DNA of 64,000 nucleotides from Porphyrobacter sp. (GTDB lineage: Bacteria > Pseudomonadota > Alphaproteobacteria > Sphingomonadales > Sphingomonadaceae): assembly GCA_027533455.1 (NCBI GenBank), contig JAPZUC010000002.1, forward strand, positions 496,001 to 560,000. Direction: 5' to 3'. Both the position numbers and the translations under genes were made by a program. A model generated the notes under the pieces. That model saw nothing but the letters and a program-made list of their open reading frames with translations. It was not told where the DNA came from and did no database searches. Shown here piece by piece: positions 7,465-15,997 of this stretch. Every line of letters begins with the position of its first letter. Positions within the stretch are counted from its first letter, which is position 1.

Positions 7465-8582
7465 TCCTCGGTCCCGTGACCCAGCGCCATGTAATCGGCG
7501 CTCTGCATCTCGTTCAAGCGGCTCACGGTGCGCTCGAATTCGAAGGCCCCGTCGCCTGCCTGATAGAGCTCATCGGGAGCGGCAGCGGCGGTTACGAACA
7601 GCTTCACGCGGTGTTCGTAGAGTGCATCGATCAGTTTGGTGAAGCGGATCGCCTCATTGCGGTTTTCCGGTCCCATCTGCGGGATGCCGACAAGGATCAC
7701 CGTGTGGAAGGCCTGCGCAATCGCGAGGTAATCGGCCGCCCCGCGGTTTTCCGCGCAGAGCTTCTTGAAGCTGAATACGCCCACGCCCTTGAGGCTCTTG
7801 GGCACATGCAGCGTCCGCCCGCCGCCCAGATCAAGCGCGCCGCTCGGCACATGCGCCGCGTCGTCGGGATCGAAGTCGGTCAGGCGGAAGAAGGCCTCGC
7901 GCACCTGCGCTGTCGCCGCGTCGCCCATCGGCGCGTGCCACATGGCAAGCCCGCCGATGCGGTCTAGGCGGTAGTCGGTCGGGCCGTTAAGGCTGAGCAC
8001 GTCCATCCGGCGCTCGACCAGATCGATGAAGGGCAGGAACAGCGAGCGGTTGAGCCCGTCCTTGTAAAGATCGCGCGGCGGGCGGTTCGAGGTGGTGACG
8101 ATTACCGTCCCTGCCTCCATCAGCGCGGTGAAGAACCGGCCCATGATCGCGGCATCGGCGGTGTTGGTGACCACCATTTCGTCGAAGGCAAGGCAGCGCA
8201 CTTGCGGTGCCATTTCGAGCGCGACGCTTGTCAGCGGATCGGGGCGTTGGGCTTTGCGGGCCTCGGTAATGCGCCGGTCCAGTTCGAGCATGAAGGCATG
8301 GAAGTGGACGCGGCGCTTCTTCTCGATGCCGAGTGTCTCGACAAACAGGTCCATCAGCATCGACTTGCCGCGCCCGACGCCCCCCCACAGATAGACGCCG
8401 CGCGGGTCCGGCGCGGTCGGGCCGCTGCCCAGGATTGCGGCGTACCAACGCCTGGGCGGGGGAGGCGCTTCCAACTCGTCCTGCAATCGCGCCAGCCGCT
8501 CGGCCGCGGCGCGCTGGTCAGGGTCGGCTCGCAGCTCTCCGCTGGCGATAAGCGCATCGTAGCGGGCGAGAAGACCAGGCAT
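7461..8582 (-). CDS. zapE: Cell division protein ZapE (AFG1-like ATPase)
   Basis: A 373-residue AFG1-family P-loop ATPase. Walker A GGVGRGKS is at residues 67-74. Walker B-like VRCLAFDEMVV is near residue 135, and VIVTTSNRPPRDLYKDGL follows, the signature of the family. In gammaproteobacteria ZapE associates with FtsZ at the late septum; mitochondrial AFG1/LACE1 works with respiratory-complex turnover. The frame is open 33 codons upstream, but MPGLLARYD at 8582 is the usual family start. It lies downstream of sdhB and a thioesterase on the same strand, the common sphingomonad sdhB-zapE neighbourhood. Its 3' end shares four bases (CTAG) with the convergent remnant ORF. Confidence 0.9.
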   Translation of the reverse strand: MPGLLARYDALIASGELRADPDQRAAAERLARLQDELEAPPPPRRWYAAILGSGPTAPDPRGVYLWGGVGRGKSMLMDLFVETLGIEKKRRVHFHAFMLELDRRITEARKAQRPDPLTSVALEMAPQVRCLAFDEMVVTNTADAAIMGRFFTALMEAGTVIVTTSNRPPRDLYKDGLNRSLFLPFIDLVERRMDVLSLNGPTDYRLDRIGGLAMWHAPMGDAATAQVREAFFRLTDFDPDDAAHVPSGALDLGGGRTLHVPKSLKGVGVFSFKKLCAENRGAADYLAIAQAFHTVILVGIPQMGPENRNEAIRFTKLIDALYEHRVKLFVTAAAAPDELYQAGDGAFEFERTVSRLNEMQSADYMALGHGTED

Positions 8583-8595
8583 GGCCGAAGCGCGC

Positions 8596-9093
8596 TCAGC
8601 CGCGCGAGCGCATCTTGCGCACGATGCCCGAGTAGGAGGCGATGATGTCCTCGCTTCCGTCGTCGCGGGGCTGGGTGGCAAAGCCGCGCAGGAATAGCAT
8701 TCGCCCGGTCTCGCGCACGATCTCGCTCACCGCGTCGAGGGGCCGCGCCGGATCGCCGCCCCCCACGAATTGCGTCGAAAGCTCCACTGTGACCGACGGT
8801 CCCGCCTCGCCGCTGCCATTGATGTGCATGGCAGCGAACAGGGCAATGTCGATCAGGCCGAGCGTGACCGCGCCGTGGATATTGTCGACAAGGTTGGTAT
8901 GGCGTCGTTCGGGGAACATCCGCAGGCGGCAGTGCTGGCCTTCCTTGCGCACTCGCATCTCACCCAGAACGGACGTGTTGAACCGCGTGCGGTCAACCAT
9001 GTTCCAGGTGTACCAGCCATCCTCGCCGCCGCATTCTTCCGGCGGCAGGGGGCGATGTTCGAAGGGCGCGTTCACCGCCTGATGGTCAGCCAT
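8596..9093 (-). CDS. PaaI-family thioesterase-like protein
   Basis: A 165-residue single-domain hotdog-fold protein. The helix motif NIHGAVTLGLIDIALF, near residues 72-87, corresponds to the HGG...D core of PaaI thioesterases, and VTVELSTQFVGGGDPARPL fits the central strands. The expected activity is hydrolysis of an acyl-CoA; the substrate is not deducible. It lies between sdhB (34-base gap) and zapE (13-base gap) and is probably co-transcribed with both. Confidence 0.8.
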   Translation of the reverse strand: MADHQAVNAPFEHRPLPPEECGGEDGWYTWNMVDRTRFNTSVLGEMRVRKEGQHCRLRMFPERRHTNLVDNIHGAVTLGLIDIALFAAMHINGSGEAGPSVTVELSTQFVGGGDPARPLDAVSEIVRETGRMLFLRGFATQPRDDGSEDIIASYSGIVRKMRSRG

Positions 9094-9127
9094 GATTTGC
9101 GCGCCTGTCTTGCCGTGCCGGACGCGA

Positions 9128-9907
9128 TCAGATCGCGCGCTCGGCCATCATTTTCTTGGTTTCGGCAATCGCCTTGGCGGGGCTGAGGCCCTTGGGGCAA
9201 ACGTTCGCGCAGTTCATGATCGTGTGGCAGCGATAGAGGCGGAACGGGTCTTCGAGATCGTCCAGACGCTCACCGGTCATCTCGTCGCGGCTGTCGGCGA
9301 GCCAGCGATAGGCCTGAAGCAGAATCGCCGGGCCGAGGAACTTGTCGGCGTTCCACCAATAGCTCGGGCATGAGGTCGAGCAGCAGGCGCACAGGATGCA
9401 CTCGTAAAGACCGTCGAGCTTCTCGCGCTGTTCCGGCGATTGCAGACGCTCCTTGCCCGAAGGCGTGGGGCTGACGGTCTGGAGCCACGGGCGGATGGAG
9501 GCATACTGCGCGTAAAAGTGCGTGAAGTCGGGCACGAGGTCCTTGATCACGTCCATGTGCGGAAGCGGCGTGATGCGGATCTCGCCCTTCAGATCCTCGA
9601 TCGCGGTGGTGCAGGCGAGGCCGTTCTTGCCGTTCATGTTCATCGAGCACGAACCGCAGATGCCTTCGCGGCAGGAACGGCGGAAGGTCAGCGTGGGGTC
9701 GATCTCGTTCTTGATCTTGAACAGCGCGTCCAGCACCATCGGCCCGCATTCGTCGAGGTTGATTTCGAACTTGTCGTAGCGCGGGTTCTGGCCAGAGTCG
9801 GGATCGTAGCGGTACACCTTGAACGACTTCACACGGCCTCCAGCGGCCTTGTGCGTCTGCCCGTTATTGCTGATCTTGGAATTCTTGGGGAGAGTGAAGG
9901 TCGCCAT
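9128..9907 (-). CDS. sdhB: Succinate dehydrogenase iron-sulfur subunit
   Basis: A 259-residue iron-sulfur subunit of complex II, which passes electrons from the FAD subunit to quinone at the inner membrane. The 2Fe-2S ligands are C79, C84, C87 and C99 ([12 protein letters not shown] and LACT). The 4Fe-4S and 3Fe-4S ligands are in [16 protein letters not shown] and [15 protein letters not shown]. The N-terminus is a little longer than in E. coli, as in other alphaproteobacteria. It stands at the head of its transcription unit: upstream is a divergent SDR gene, so sdhC, sdhD and sdhA are not adjacent on this side. Confidence 0.95.
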   Translation of the reverse strand: MATFTLPKNSKISNNGQTHKAAGGRVKSFKVYRYDPDSGQNPRYDKFEINLDECGPMVLDALFKIKNEIDPTLTFRRSCREGICGSCSMNMNGKNGLACTTAIEDLKGEIRITPLPHMDVIKDLVPDFTHFYAQYASIRPWLQTVSPTPSGKERLQSPEQREKLDGLYECILCACCSTSCPSYWWNADKFLGPAILLQAYRWLADSRDEMTGERLDDLEDPFRLYRCHTIMNCANVCPKGLSPAKAIAETKKMMAERAI

Positions 9908-10061
9908 GAAATGATCCCGGTTGCGATTTGCACCCTATCTAGCGGCATCGGGCGCTCGCGCAAGCGGGGGGGTGACTGTCAGTTGTTGCAGGGTTTCGCA
10001 CAGTGGTTGAAAGCGCTTCACGCGCCGGAACCAACAGCCCGTGCCGTGCTTTGGATGAGCG
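9908..10061. promoter_or_regulatory. Divergent promoter region, sdhB / SDR
   Basis: A 154-base region between two divergent starts. On the minus strand, TTGCGC (9958-9963) and TAGATA (9936-9941) are 16 bases apart and are a modest sigma-70-like candidate for sdhB. For the plus strand I see only a weak TTGAAAG element near 10008. No operator motif was recognised. Confidence 0.35.
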
Positions 10062-10817
10062 ATGACAGATCAGACACAAATTCCTGAAAATGCGACCTGC
10101 TGGCCGCGCACCGCAGCGGTATTCGGGGCGAGTGGCGGGATCGGGCGCGCACTGTGCGAGGCCTTGACAGCAGGCGGTACGCAGGTGGTCTATGCAGGCT
10201 CGCGCAGGGGAGAGGGGCTGATGGGTGACGCATTCCGCCCCTTCGCCTTCGACCTTGGCGACGAGGCGAGCATCGCGGCCGCTGCCGAGATGATGCGCGT
10301 CGACCCGCCCGAATGGGTGATTCTGGCTACCGGTGTACTCACCCTTGGCGACGGGACGGGACCAGAACGCACTTACAGGCGGCTTGAAGTGGCAGCGATG
10401 GCGGAGGTCTTCGCGCTCAACACCATTGGCCCGGCGCTCGTTGCCAAACACGTACTGGGGATCATGCCGCGCGGGCGGGCATTTACATTTGCGGCGCTTT
10501 CCGCGCGGGTCGGCTCGATCAGCGACAACCGGCTTGGCGGGTGGCACTCCTACCGGGCGAGCAAGGCCGCGCTTAATATGCTGCTACGAAACTTCGCGAT
10601 CGAGATGGCGCGGACGCACCCGGAAAGCGTGATTGTCGGCCTGCATCCCGGCACGGTCGAAAGCGCGTTATCCGCGCCGTTCCAGTCGGGTCTGCCGGAT
10701 GGCCAGCTGACCTGGCCCGCTGATGCCGCTGACAATCTGCTCGGCGTGCTGGCGCGGCTCAATCCGGCGCAATCGGGGCGCGTGTTCGATTTTCGCGGAG
10801 ACGAAGTGCCGGCTTAG
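10062..10817 (+). CDS. Short-chain dehydrogenase/reductase (CsgA-like SDR)
   Basis: A 251-residue Rossmann-fold SDR. The nucleotide-binding motif AVFGASGGIGRAL is near residues 19-31, and NTIGPALVAKHVL contains the structural Asn. The catalytic residues are Ser in FAALSARVGSISDN and Tyr/Lys in YRASKAALNMLLRN. LHPGTVESALSAPF after the active site is characteristic of the CsgA-like cluster. It is probably an NAD(P)H-dependent reductase of unknown substrate. It starts from the sdhB divergent region, and its stop overlaps the convergent small membrane protein by four bases. Confidence 0.85.
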   Translation: MTDQTQIPENATCWPRTAAVFGASGGIGRALCEALTAGGTQVVYAGSRRGEGLMGDAFRPFAFDLGDEASIAAAAEMMRVDPPEWVILATGVLTLGDGTGPERTYRRLEVAAMAEVFALNTIGPALVAKHVLGIMPRGRAFTFAALSARVGSISDNRLGGWHSYRASKAALNMLLRNFAIEMARTHPESVIVGLHPGTVESALSAPFQSGLPDGQLTWPADAADNLLGVLARLNPAQSGRVFDFRGDEVPA

Positions 10818-11113
10818 AAAATCCCCACCGCCAGATGCGCCCAGACGGTCAGGAACAGCAGCAATGCCAGCAGGATCCCCGCGATCCTCCAGCGCGGCGT
10901 GTCGAGGAAATGCAAGGCGGCTTCGATCGCGCCGCACAGTAAGGCGAGCAGTAGGGCCATGGCGGCGAAATCCTCTGCCCCCCATTTCACCTCCGGGCTC
11001 ATCACCGTGCCGAGCGCCGGGAAGGCGAACAGCATCGCCGCGCAGATCCACAGCTTGGGGTGGAAGCGGAATGCAGGCTTGTCTCCTGCGGTGTCGGTGG
11101 TCGTGGTGGTCAT
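10814..11113 (-). CDS. Small integral membrane protein, unknown function
   Basis: A 99-residue protein with a short charged N-terminus (MTTTTTDTAGDKPAF) and three predicted membrane segments: WICAAMLFAFPALGTV, FAAMALLLALLCGAIEA and IAGILLALLLFLTVWAH. The start at 11113 is chosen because the upstream extension is low quality. I do not recognise a family with a known function. It is convergent with the SDR gene; the two stops are nested in four bases (TTAG). Confidence 0.65.
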   Translation of the reverse strand: MTTTTTDTAGDKPAFRFHPKLWICAAMLFAFPALGTVMSPEVKWGAEDFAAMALLLALLCGAIEAALHFLDTPRWRIAGILLALLLFLTVWAHLAVGIF

Positions 11114-11208
11114 ACTGGCATCCCTCCCAGAAAGCCGGTTTGGCAATTGCTCGATAACCTGCCACGCATTGCCTCTCGGGGGAAGAGAGCAGCCGGAGGA
11201 GAACGGGG

Positions 11209-11844
11209 ATGGGACTGGCAAGCTGGTACGAGGTGAACATCATGCCGCGCCTCATCACCTGCGCCTGTTCGCAGGGACAGGTGATGAAACGCCGCGCGGC
11301 GGTGGTGCCGCGTGCGCGCGGCGATGTGTTCGAGCTGGGCTGCGGAGGCGGGATCAATCACCAGTTCTACGACCCTAAAGCGATCACATCCTATGCCGGA
11401 ATCGACCCGCATGAAGGCCTGCTGGATGGTGCGCGCGCGGCGGCCCGCGAGAAGGGCTGGGCGGCGGATTTGCGGGCCGGGCGGGGCGAGGCGATCCCCT
11501 TCGATGATGCAAGTTTCGACTGCGTCGTGTGCACGTTTACCTTGTGCTCGGTCGAGGACCCTGCACAGGTGATGCGCGAAATGCGCCGCATCCTTCGCCC
11601 CGGCGGCGAGGCGCTGTTTCTCGAACATGGCCGCGCGCCCGACCGCGATGTGCGCGTATGGCAGGAGCGGATCGAGCCGGTCTGGAAGCGGCTTGCCGGT
11701 GGCTGCCATCTCGCCCGCCCGGTTGCCAGCGCGCTGGCGGCGTCGGGCTTCGCTGTCGAACCGCTGGGCGAGGGCTACACGCCCAAGGCTCCGCGTTTTG
11801 CCGGATGGATGGAGTGGGGCATCGCCAGAAAACTCGCACAATAA
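11209..11844 (+). CDS. Class I SAM-dependent methyltransferase (PmtA/UbiE-like)
   Basis: A 211-residue SAM methyltransferase. Motif I is VFELGCGGGINHQFY near residue 41. The post-I acid is in YAGIDPHEGLL, motif II is FDCVVCTFTLCSVED, and motif III is RILRPGGEALFLEHG. The opening MGLASWYEVNIMPRLITCAC resembles small phospholipid or quinone methyltransferases, so a membrane-associated lipid substrate is plausible but unproven. An upstream GGAG-like site supports the start at 11209. It is followed by a strong hairpin terminator shared with the convergent rne gene. Confidence 0.8.
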   Translation: MGLASWYEVNIMPRLITCACSQGQVMKRRAAVVPRARGDVFELGCGGGINHQFYDPKAITSYAGIDPHEGLLDGARAAAREKGWAADLRAGRGEAIPFDDASFDCVVCTFTLCSVEDPAQVMREMRRILRPGGEALFLEHGRAPDRDVRVWQERIEPVWKRLAGGCHLARPVASALAASGFAVEPLGEGYTPKAPRFAGWMEWGIARKLAQ

Positions 11845-11874
11845 AGGGCGGAAGAGGTAGCCTCTCCCGCCCTT
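11844..11874. terminator. Bidirectional hairpin terminator between methyltransferase and rne
   Basis: AAGGGCGG (11844-11851) pairs with CCGCCCTT (11867-11874). The inner stem continues AGAGG/CCTCT after a single mismatch, and the loop is TAG. It lies exactly between two convergent stops (11844 and 11902) and is symmetric enough to serve both transcripts. Confidence 0.75.
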
Positions 11875-11901
11875 GATATTGTCCGTTTCGGCGCGTGCGT
11901 T

Positions 11902-14619
11902 TTATTCGCCGAAAGTGCGCTGCCACCAGCCGCGACGCGGCTTGCCATCGGTTTCAGACACAGCGTCCGTGGCAGCAGCCTCCGCTGCCGGTTCGGCTGC
12001 GGGAGCAGGTTCGCTCACCTCGGCCGTTTCGGCGGGCTCTGCGTCGGCCACTTTGGCCTTGCGCGGTGCACGCTTGCGCTTGGGCTTTTCAGCCGGCGCT
12101 TCTTCCGCTTCTACCGGAGCCGCGTCCGCAACTTCGGCAGCGACTTCGGCCGCCGCTTCGGGTTCGGCCGGAGCCACTTCCTTCTTCTTGCGCGGTGCAC
12201 GGACGCGCTTGGGCTTTTCGGCCGGCGCTTCCTCGGCAGCGGGTGCCTGTTCGGCGCCAGGAGCCTCGGCTTCGATTGTGGGAGCATTGGCCTCGCCATC
12301 GGTCGCATCGTCAGCCTCGGCATCGCTGCCTTCGTCCTGAGCGCTGTCTTCGCCGCCTTCACGACGCTTGCGTCCGCGACCACCGCGGCGACGACGCTTT
12401 TTGGGGCGACCCTCGCCATCTTCGGTGCCTTCTGGAGCGGCGGTTTCGGCGTTGCCTTCACCTTCCACGTCACCATCGGCTTCAGCGTTGTCTTCGCCAG
12501 CCTCGCCCTCGTCGCCGTCCTCACGGTCGCGGCTGCGACCGCGACCACCACGGCGACGCCGGCGCTTCTTCTTGCCGCGCCCGCCTTCGTCGTCGCTGTC
12601 ACTGCGTTCGCGGCGGGGACCGCGGGGTGCGCGCTCTTCGGCCTCTTCCTCGGCGAAATCTTCCTCTTCCTCAGGCAGATCATCGTCCTCTTCGTTGATG
12701 ATCGGCTCGAACTTGGGAGCGTGGACCGGGCGCGGGCCGGAACTCGACACGGTCATCTTCGCGCCTTCGTCCTCGCCTTCGGGGACCACTTCGACGCTGA
12801 CGCCGTAGCGGTGCTCGATCTCGACGAGGTCGGCACGCTTTTCGTTGAGGAGGTAGATTGCCGCCTCGGTGCTGGCTGCCAAACGGATCTGGGTGCCCTT
12901 GCCGCGCGCGGCTTCGTCTTCGATCAGGCGCAGGGCCGAGAGGCCCGCCGACGAGGCAGTCCGCACAAGGCCGGTGCCATCGCAGTGCGGGCAGGGGCGG
13001 GTGGTTGCTTCAAGGACGCCGGTGCGCAGGCGCTGGCGGCTCATTTCCATTAGGCCGAAGCTTGAGATGCGGCCGACCTGGATGCGGGCGCGATCGTTCT
13101 TCAGCGCGTCCTTCATCGCCTTTTCGACCTTACGGACGTTGGAGGGGTACTCCATGTCGATGAAGTCGATGACGACGAGCCCGGCCATGTCGCGCAAGCG
13201 CAGTTGGCGGGCGATTTCCTTGGCCGCTTCGAGGTTGGTGTGAAGCGCAGTCGCCTCGATGCCGTGCTCCTTGGTGGAGCGGCCTGAGTTGATGTCGATC
13301 GACACCAGCGCCTCGGTCGGGTTGATGATCAGGTAGCCGCCCGATTTGAGCTGCACCATCGGATCATACATCGCACGCAGCTGGTCTTCCGCGCCATAGC
13401 GCTGGAACAGCGGCACCGGATCAGAATAGGCCTTCACCCGCCGTGCGTGGCTGGGCATCAGCATTTTCATGAAGGCCTTGGCCGAAGCATACCCGTCCGG
13501 GCCTTCGACCACGACTTCCTCGATTTCCTTGTTGTAGATGTCGCGGATCGCGCGCTTGATCAGGTCGCTGTCCGAATGGATCAGAGCCGGCGCGACCGAG
13601 GCGAGGGTGTTCTCGCGGATATCGTCCCACACGCGGGCGAGGTAATCGAAGTCGCGTTTGATCTCGGGCTTGGTGCGGCTCATGCCGGCGGTGCGGACGA
13701 TCAGCCCCATGCTCTTGGGCAGCTTGAGGTCGGACACCATGTCCTTCAGCCGCTTGCGATCGCTGGTCGAGCTGATCTTGCGGCTGATCCCGCCGCCGTG
13801 CGACGAGTTGGGCATCAGCACGGTGTAGCGGCCGGCAAGGCTGAGATAGGTGGTGAGCGCCGCGCCCTTGTTGCCGCGTTCTTCCTTCACGACCTGGACG
13901 AGCAGAACCTGGCGGCGCTGGATGACATCCTGGATCTTGTAGCGACGACGCAGCGCCATGCGCTTGGCGCGCACTTCGTCGACCTGCTTGGCACGGCTGC
14001 GGCCACCCTTACTGTCGCCGCCCCGGTCACCCTTGCTGCCCTGACGGCGGCGGCCACGACCGCGGCCGCGGCCACGATCTTCGCCGCTGTCTTCGCCATT
14101 GTCCTGAGCAGTGTCTTCGCCGCCCTCGTCGTCCGAGCCGTCTTCCTCGTCCGATGCGCCGCCTTCAATGGTGGCGACATCGTCCTTGTCGGAAGTATCG
14201 ACTTCCTCGACGCCGTTTTCGGCGAAATCTTCTGCCAGCGCTTCGCCGCTGTCGTCCTCGGCGTCATATTCGGCGCCGGGCGAGATGCCCTCGTCCTCTT
14301 CTTCGGCGCGCAGGCGTTCTTCTTCCTCGGCGGCCTCGGCCTCTTCGGCCAGCAGGGCGTCGCGGTCGGCCTTGGGGATCTGGTAATAGTCGGGATGGAT
14401 TTCGCTGAAGGCGAGGAAGCCGTGGCGATTGCCGCCGAAGTCGACGAAGGCCGCCTGCAGCGAGGGTTCGACCCGGGTTACCTTGGCGAGATAGATGTTG
14501 CCTTTGATCTGCTTGTGTTCGGCAGATTCAAAGTCGAATTCCTCAATCCGGTTGCCTTGCAGAACCGCCACCCGGGTTTCTTCCGGGTGGCGCGCATCGA
14601 TAAGCATGCGCGTTGCCAT
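11902..14619 (-). CDS. rne: Ribonuclease E/G family endoribonuclease
   Basis: A 905-residue RNase E. The start MATRMLIDARHPEETRVAVL is the conserved alphaproteobacterial N-terminus; the frame is open 40 codons further up but without family support. An S1 domain is split by an acidic then Arg/Gly-rich insertion (about residues 91-225). The catalytic DNase I-like part contains VVIDFIDMEYP, and the Zn-link RPCPHCDGTG is near residue 544. The C-terminal third is disordered, with RRRRGGRGR-type RNA-binding blocks, Ala/Glu tracts and a duplicated KPKRxRAPRK motif. It ends PRRGWWQRTFGE, which may dock a degradosome partner. It processes rRNA and turns over mRNA in the cytoplasm. It is transcribed divergently from the amidase. 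Confidence 0.93.
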   Translation of the reverse strand: MATRMLIDARHPEETRVAVLQGNRIEEFDFESAEHKQIKGNIYLAKVTRVEPSLQAAFVDFGGNRHGFLAFSEIHPDYYQIPKADRDALLAEEAEAAEEEERLRAEEEDEGISPGAEYDAEDDSGEALAEDFAENGVEEVDTSDKDDVATIEGGASDEEDGSDDEGGEDTAQDNGEDSGEDRGRGRGRGRRRQGSKGDRGGDSKGGRSRAKQVDEVRAKRMALRRRYKIQDVIQRRQVLLVQVVKEERGNKGAALTTYLSLAGRYTVLMPNSSHGGGISRKISSTSDRKRLKDMVSDLKLPKSMGLIVRTAGMSRTKPEIKRDFDYLARVWDDIRENTLASVAPALIHSDSDLIKRAIRDIYNKEIEEVVVEGPDGYASAKAFMKMLMPSHARRVKAYSDPVPLFQRYGAEDQLRAMYDPMVQLKSGGYLIINPTEALVSIDINSGRSTKEHGIEATALHTNLEAAKEIARQLRLRDMAGLVVIDFIDMEYPSNVRKVEKAMKDALKNDRARIQVGRISSFGLMEMSRQRLRTGVLEATTRPCPHCDGTGLVRTASSAGLSALRLIEDEAARGKGTQIRLAASTEAAIYLLNEKRADLVEIEHRYGVSVEVVPEGEDEGAKMTVSSSGPRPVHAPKFEPIINEEDDDLPEEEEDFAEEEAEERAPRGPRRERSDSDDEGGRGKKKRRRRRGGRGRSRDREDGDEGEAGEDNAEADGDVEGEGNAETAAPEGTEDGEGRPKKRRRRGGRGRKRREGGEDSAQDEGSDAEADDATDGEANAPTIEAEAPGAEQAPAAEEAPAEKPKRVRAPRKKKEVAPAEPEAAAEVAAEVADAAPVEAEEAPAEKPKRKRAPRKAKVADAEPAETAEVSEPAPAAEPAAEAAATDAVSETDGKPRRGWWQRTFGE
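12059..12235 (-). repeat. Two near-identical 48-base repeats inside the rne C-terminal domain
   Basis: Copies at 12059-12106 and 12188-12235 differ at only a few positions. On the minus strand they encode EEAPAEKPKRKRAPRK and EEAPAEKPKRVRAPRK. They are basic RNA-binding or partner-binding modules within the disordered tail, consistent with internal duplication by slippage. Confidence 0.8.
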
Positions 14620-15043
14620 TGAAATGTCTCCAAGCGCCCGGCCTTGCCCGCGAACGGGCATGAAGGGGGCGCGCATTTTGTGGTGAACCGGCCAGCCCGA
14701 AAGCGATGCCGGAAAGGGAAATCGCGCTGCGAGGGCCAAGGGCGCTCAGTGCGAAGCTCGTGTCTGCAATGACGCCCGTGCGGCAAAGCGCCGCGCCTTC
14801 TCCCGCAACGGCACATTCGCGCGTCTGGCGCGATTTGCTCGTTGTCCGGGAAAAGCGATCTGTCACTGCATCAACCTGTACTGGGCCGGGGTTTAAAAAG
14901 GAGAAGTGCCCCGACGCAAGAGGCGGGCAAAGGATGCGTATGCAATCCTGATCCGGCCTCTCTGGAAGTATTGCTAGCACTGTGGGGCAAACCCCGCAAC
15001 TCTATTGCGTTTCCTTCGCGCAAGAACGTAAGCCGGAAAAGCA
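14620..15043. promoter_or_regulatory. rne: 424-base divergent region between rne and the amidase gene
   Basis: No gene could be supported here. On the minus strand, TTGCGT (14914-14919) and TTTAAA (14892-14897) with a 16-base spacer form the best sigma-70-like candidate for rne. It would give a 5' leader of roughly 265 bases, long enough for the autoregulation known for RNase E in enterobacteria; that role is inferred. For the amidase (plus strand) I see a purine-rich GGAAAAG ribosome-binding site just before 15044 but no clear promoter. Confidence 0.4.
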
Positions 15044-15943
15044 ATGAGCTATCGCACCCTGCTCCTGATCCTTGTGCTGGTCCCCGCCGCGCTGCTGGGC
15101 GGTGCGCGTGCCCTGGGAGTGACGATACCTGTTCCGCAATGGGGACGGGACTATGTGCTGCGGTTTGCGTTAGCCGAACCGGAGGCAAAGCTCGAGCTGC
15201 CGTCAGTGGCTGGGCCGGACGATCCCGCGCGCCCGCTGGTAGTGATCGATGCAGGGCACGGCGGGCGCGATCCCGGCGCGATCGGGACCGATCCGGATGG
15301 CAAGCGCTTCGAGGAAAAGGCGATCACTCTGGCACTGGCGCTTTCGCTACGGGACGAGCTGCTGCGGCAGGGCGGTATCCGCGTCGCCTTAACCCGCGCC
15401 GATGACCGCATTCTGCCGCTATCCTATCGCCCCGAGATCGCCCGCCAGCTTGAGGCTGACCTGTTCATCTCGATCCATGCCGATTCCGCCGGAGAAAAGG
15501 ACGATGTCAGCGGAGCGAGCATCTACACCCTGTCCAATGACGCGTCGAGCGAGGCGGCGGCCCGCTTTGCCTCGCGTGAGAACGATGCCGACAGGCTGAA
15601 CGGCATTACCATCGAAGGCGAAAGCGCTGCTGTGAGCACGATCCTTGTCGAGCTGTCGCAGCAACGCACGCAGGAGGATGCGCTGGCCTTTGCCTCGCTG
15701 GTGGTGCGCGAGGGCGAGGCAGCGCTCGCCTTCGTGCCCCAGCCACGCCGCGCGGCAGCGCTTGCCGTGCTGCGCGCGCCCGATGTGCCCTCGGTGCTGT
15801 TCGAAAGCGGCTTTGTCACCAATCGCACCGATCGCGCGCGGCTCACCACGGCCGAGGGGCGTGCGCAATATGCAGGCGTTCTGGCGCGCGCGATCCGCGT
15901 CTATTTTGCAAGGCGCGGCGAGAATTCGAATAGCGGCAATTAG
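15044..15943 (+). CDS. N-acetylmuramoyl-L-alanine amidase (Amidase_3)
   Basis: A 299-residue periplasmic amidase that cleaves the bond between MurNAc and the L-Ala of the stem peptide, needed for septal peptidoglycan splitting. The N-terminus is a signal or anchor segment (TLLLILVLVPAALLGGARA). The zinc site is built from VVIDAGHGGRDPGAIG near residue 67, Glu in FEEKAITLALALSL and His in DLFISIHADSAG. The catalytic Glu is in SVLFESGFVTN. The usual AMIN domain is missing, as in many sphingomonad homologues. It sits 54 bases upstream of the PBP1A gene, a logical cell-wall pair. Confidence 0.9.
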   Translation: MSYRTLLLILVLVPAALLGGARALGVTIPVPQWGRDYVLRFALAEPEAKLELPSVAGPDDPARPLVVIDAGHGGRDPGAIGTDPDGKRFEEKAITLALALSLRDELLRQGGIRVALTRADDRILPLSYRPEIARQLEADLFISIHADSAGEKDDVSGASIYTLSNDASSEAAARFASRENDADRLNGITIEGESAAVSTILVELSQQRTQEDALAFASLVVREGEAALAFVPQPRRAAALAVLRAPDVPSVLFESGFVTNRTDRARLTTAEGRAQYAGVLARAIRVYFARRGENSNSGN

Positions 15944-15997
15944 GTTTGCAAAGCCGCTAGCCTTGGCTAAGGCCAGCGTGCTAGTTGCCGCGGCTCG

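Noticed and set aside
12059..12235. Direct repeats as a possible CRISPR or mobile-element remnant
   Set aside because: Only two copies, in frame, coding for a duplicated basic motif of RNase E; no spacers or flanking signals.
13447..14622. A 391-codon plus-strand frame inside rne, rich in Val/Ala/Phe
   Set aside because: Antisense reading of the acidic and RGG stretches of RNase E creates false hydrophobic sequence; no ribosome-binding site or family.
14620..15043. Possible small RNA or tRNA gene in the rne/amidase gap
   Set aside because: No cloverleaf, no terminator-like hairpin with T-run and no conserved RNA motif could be seen.
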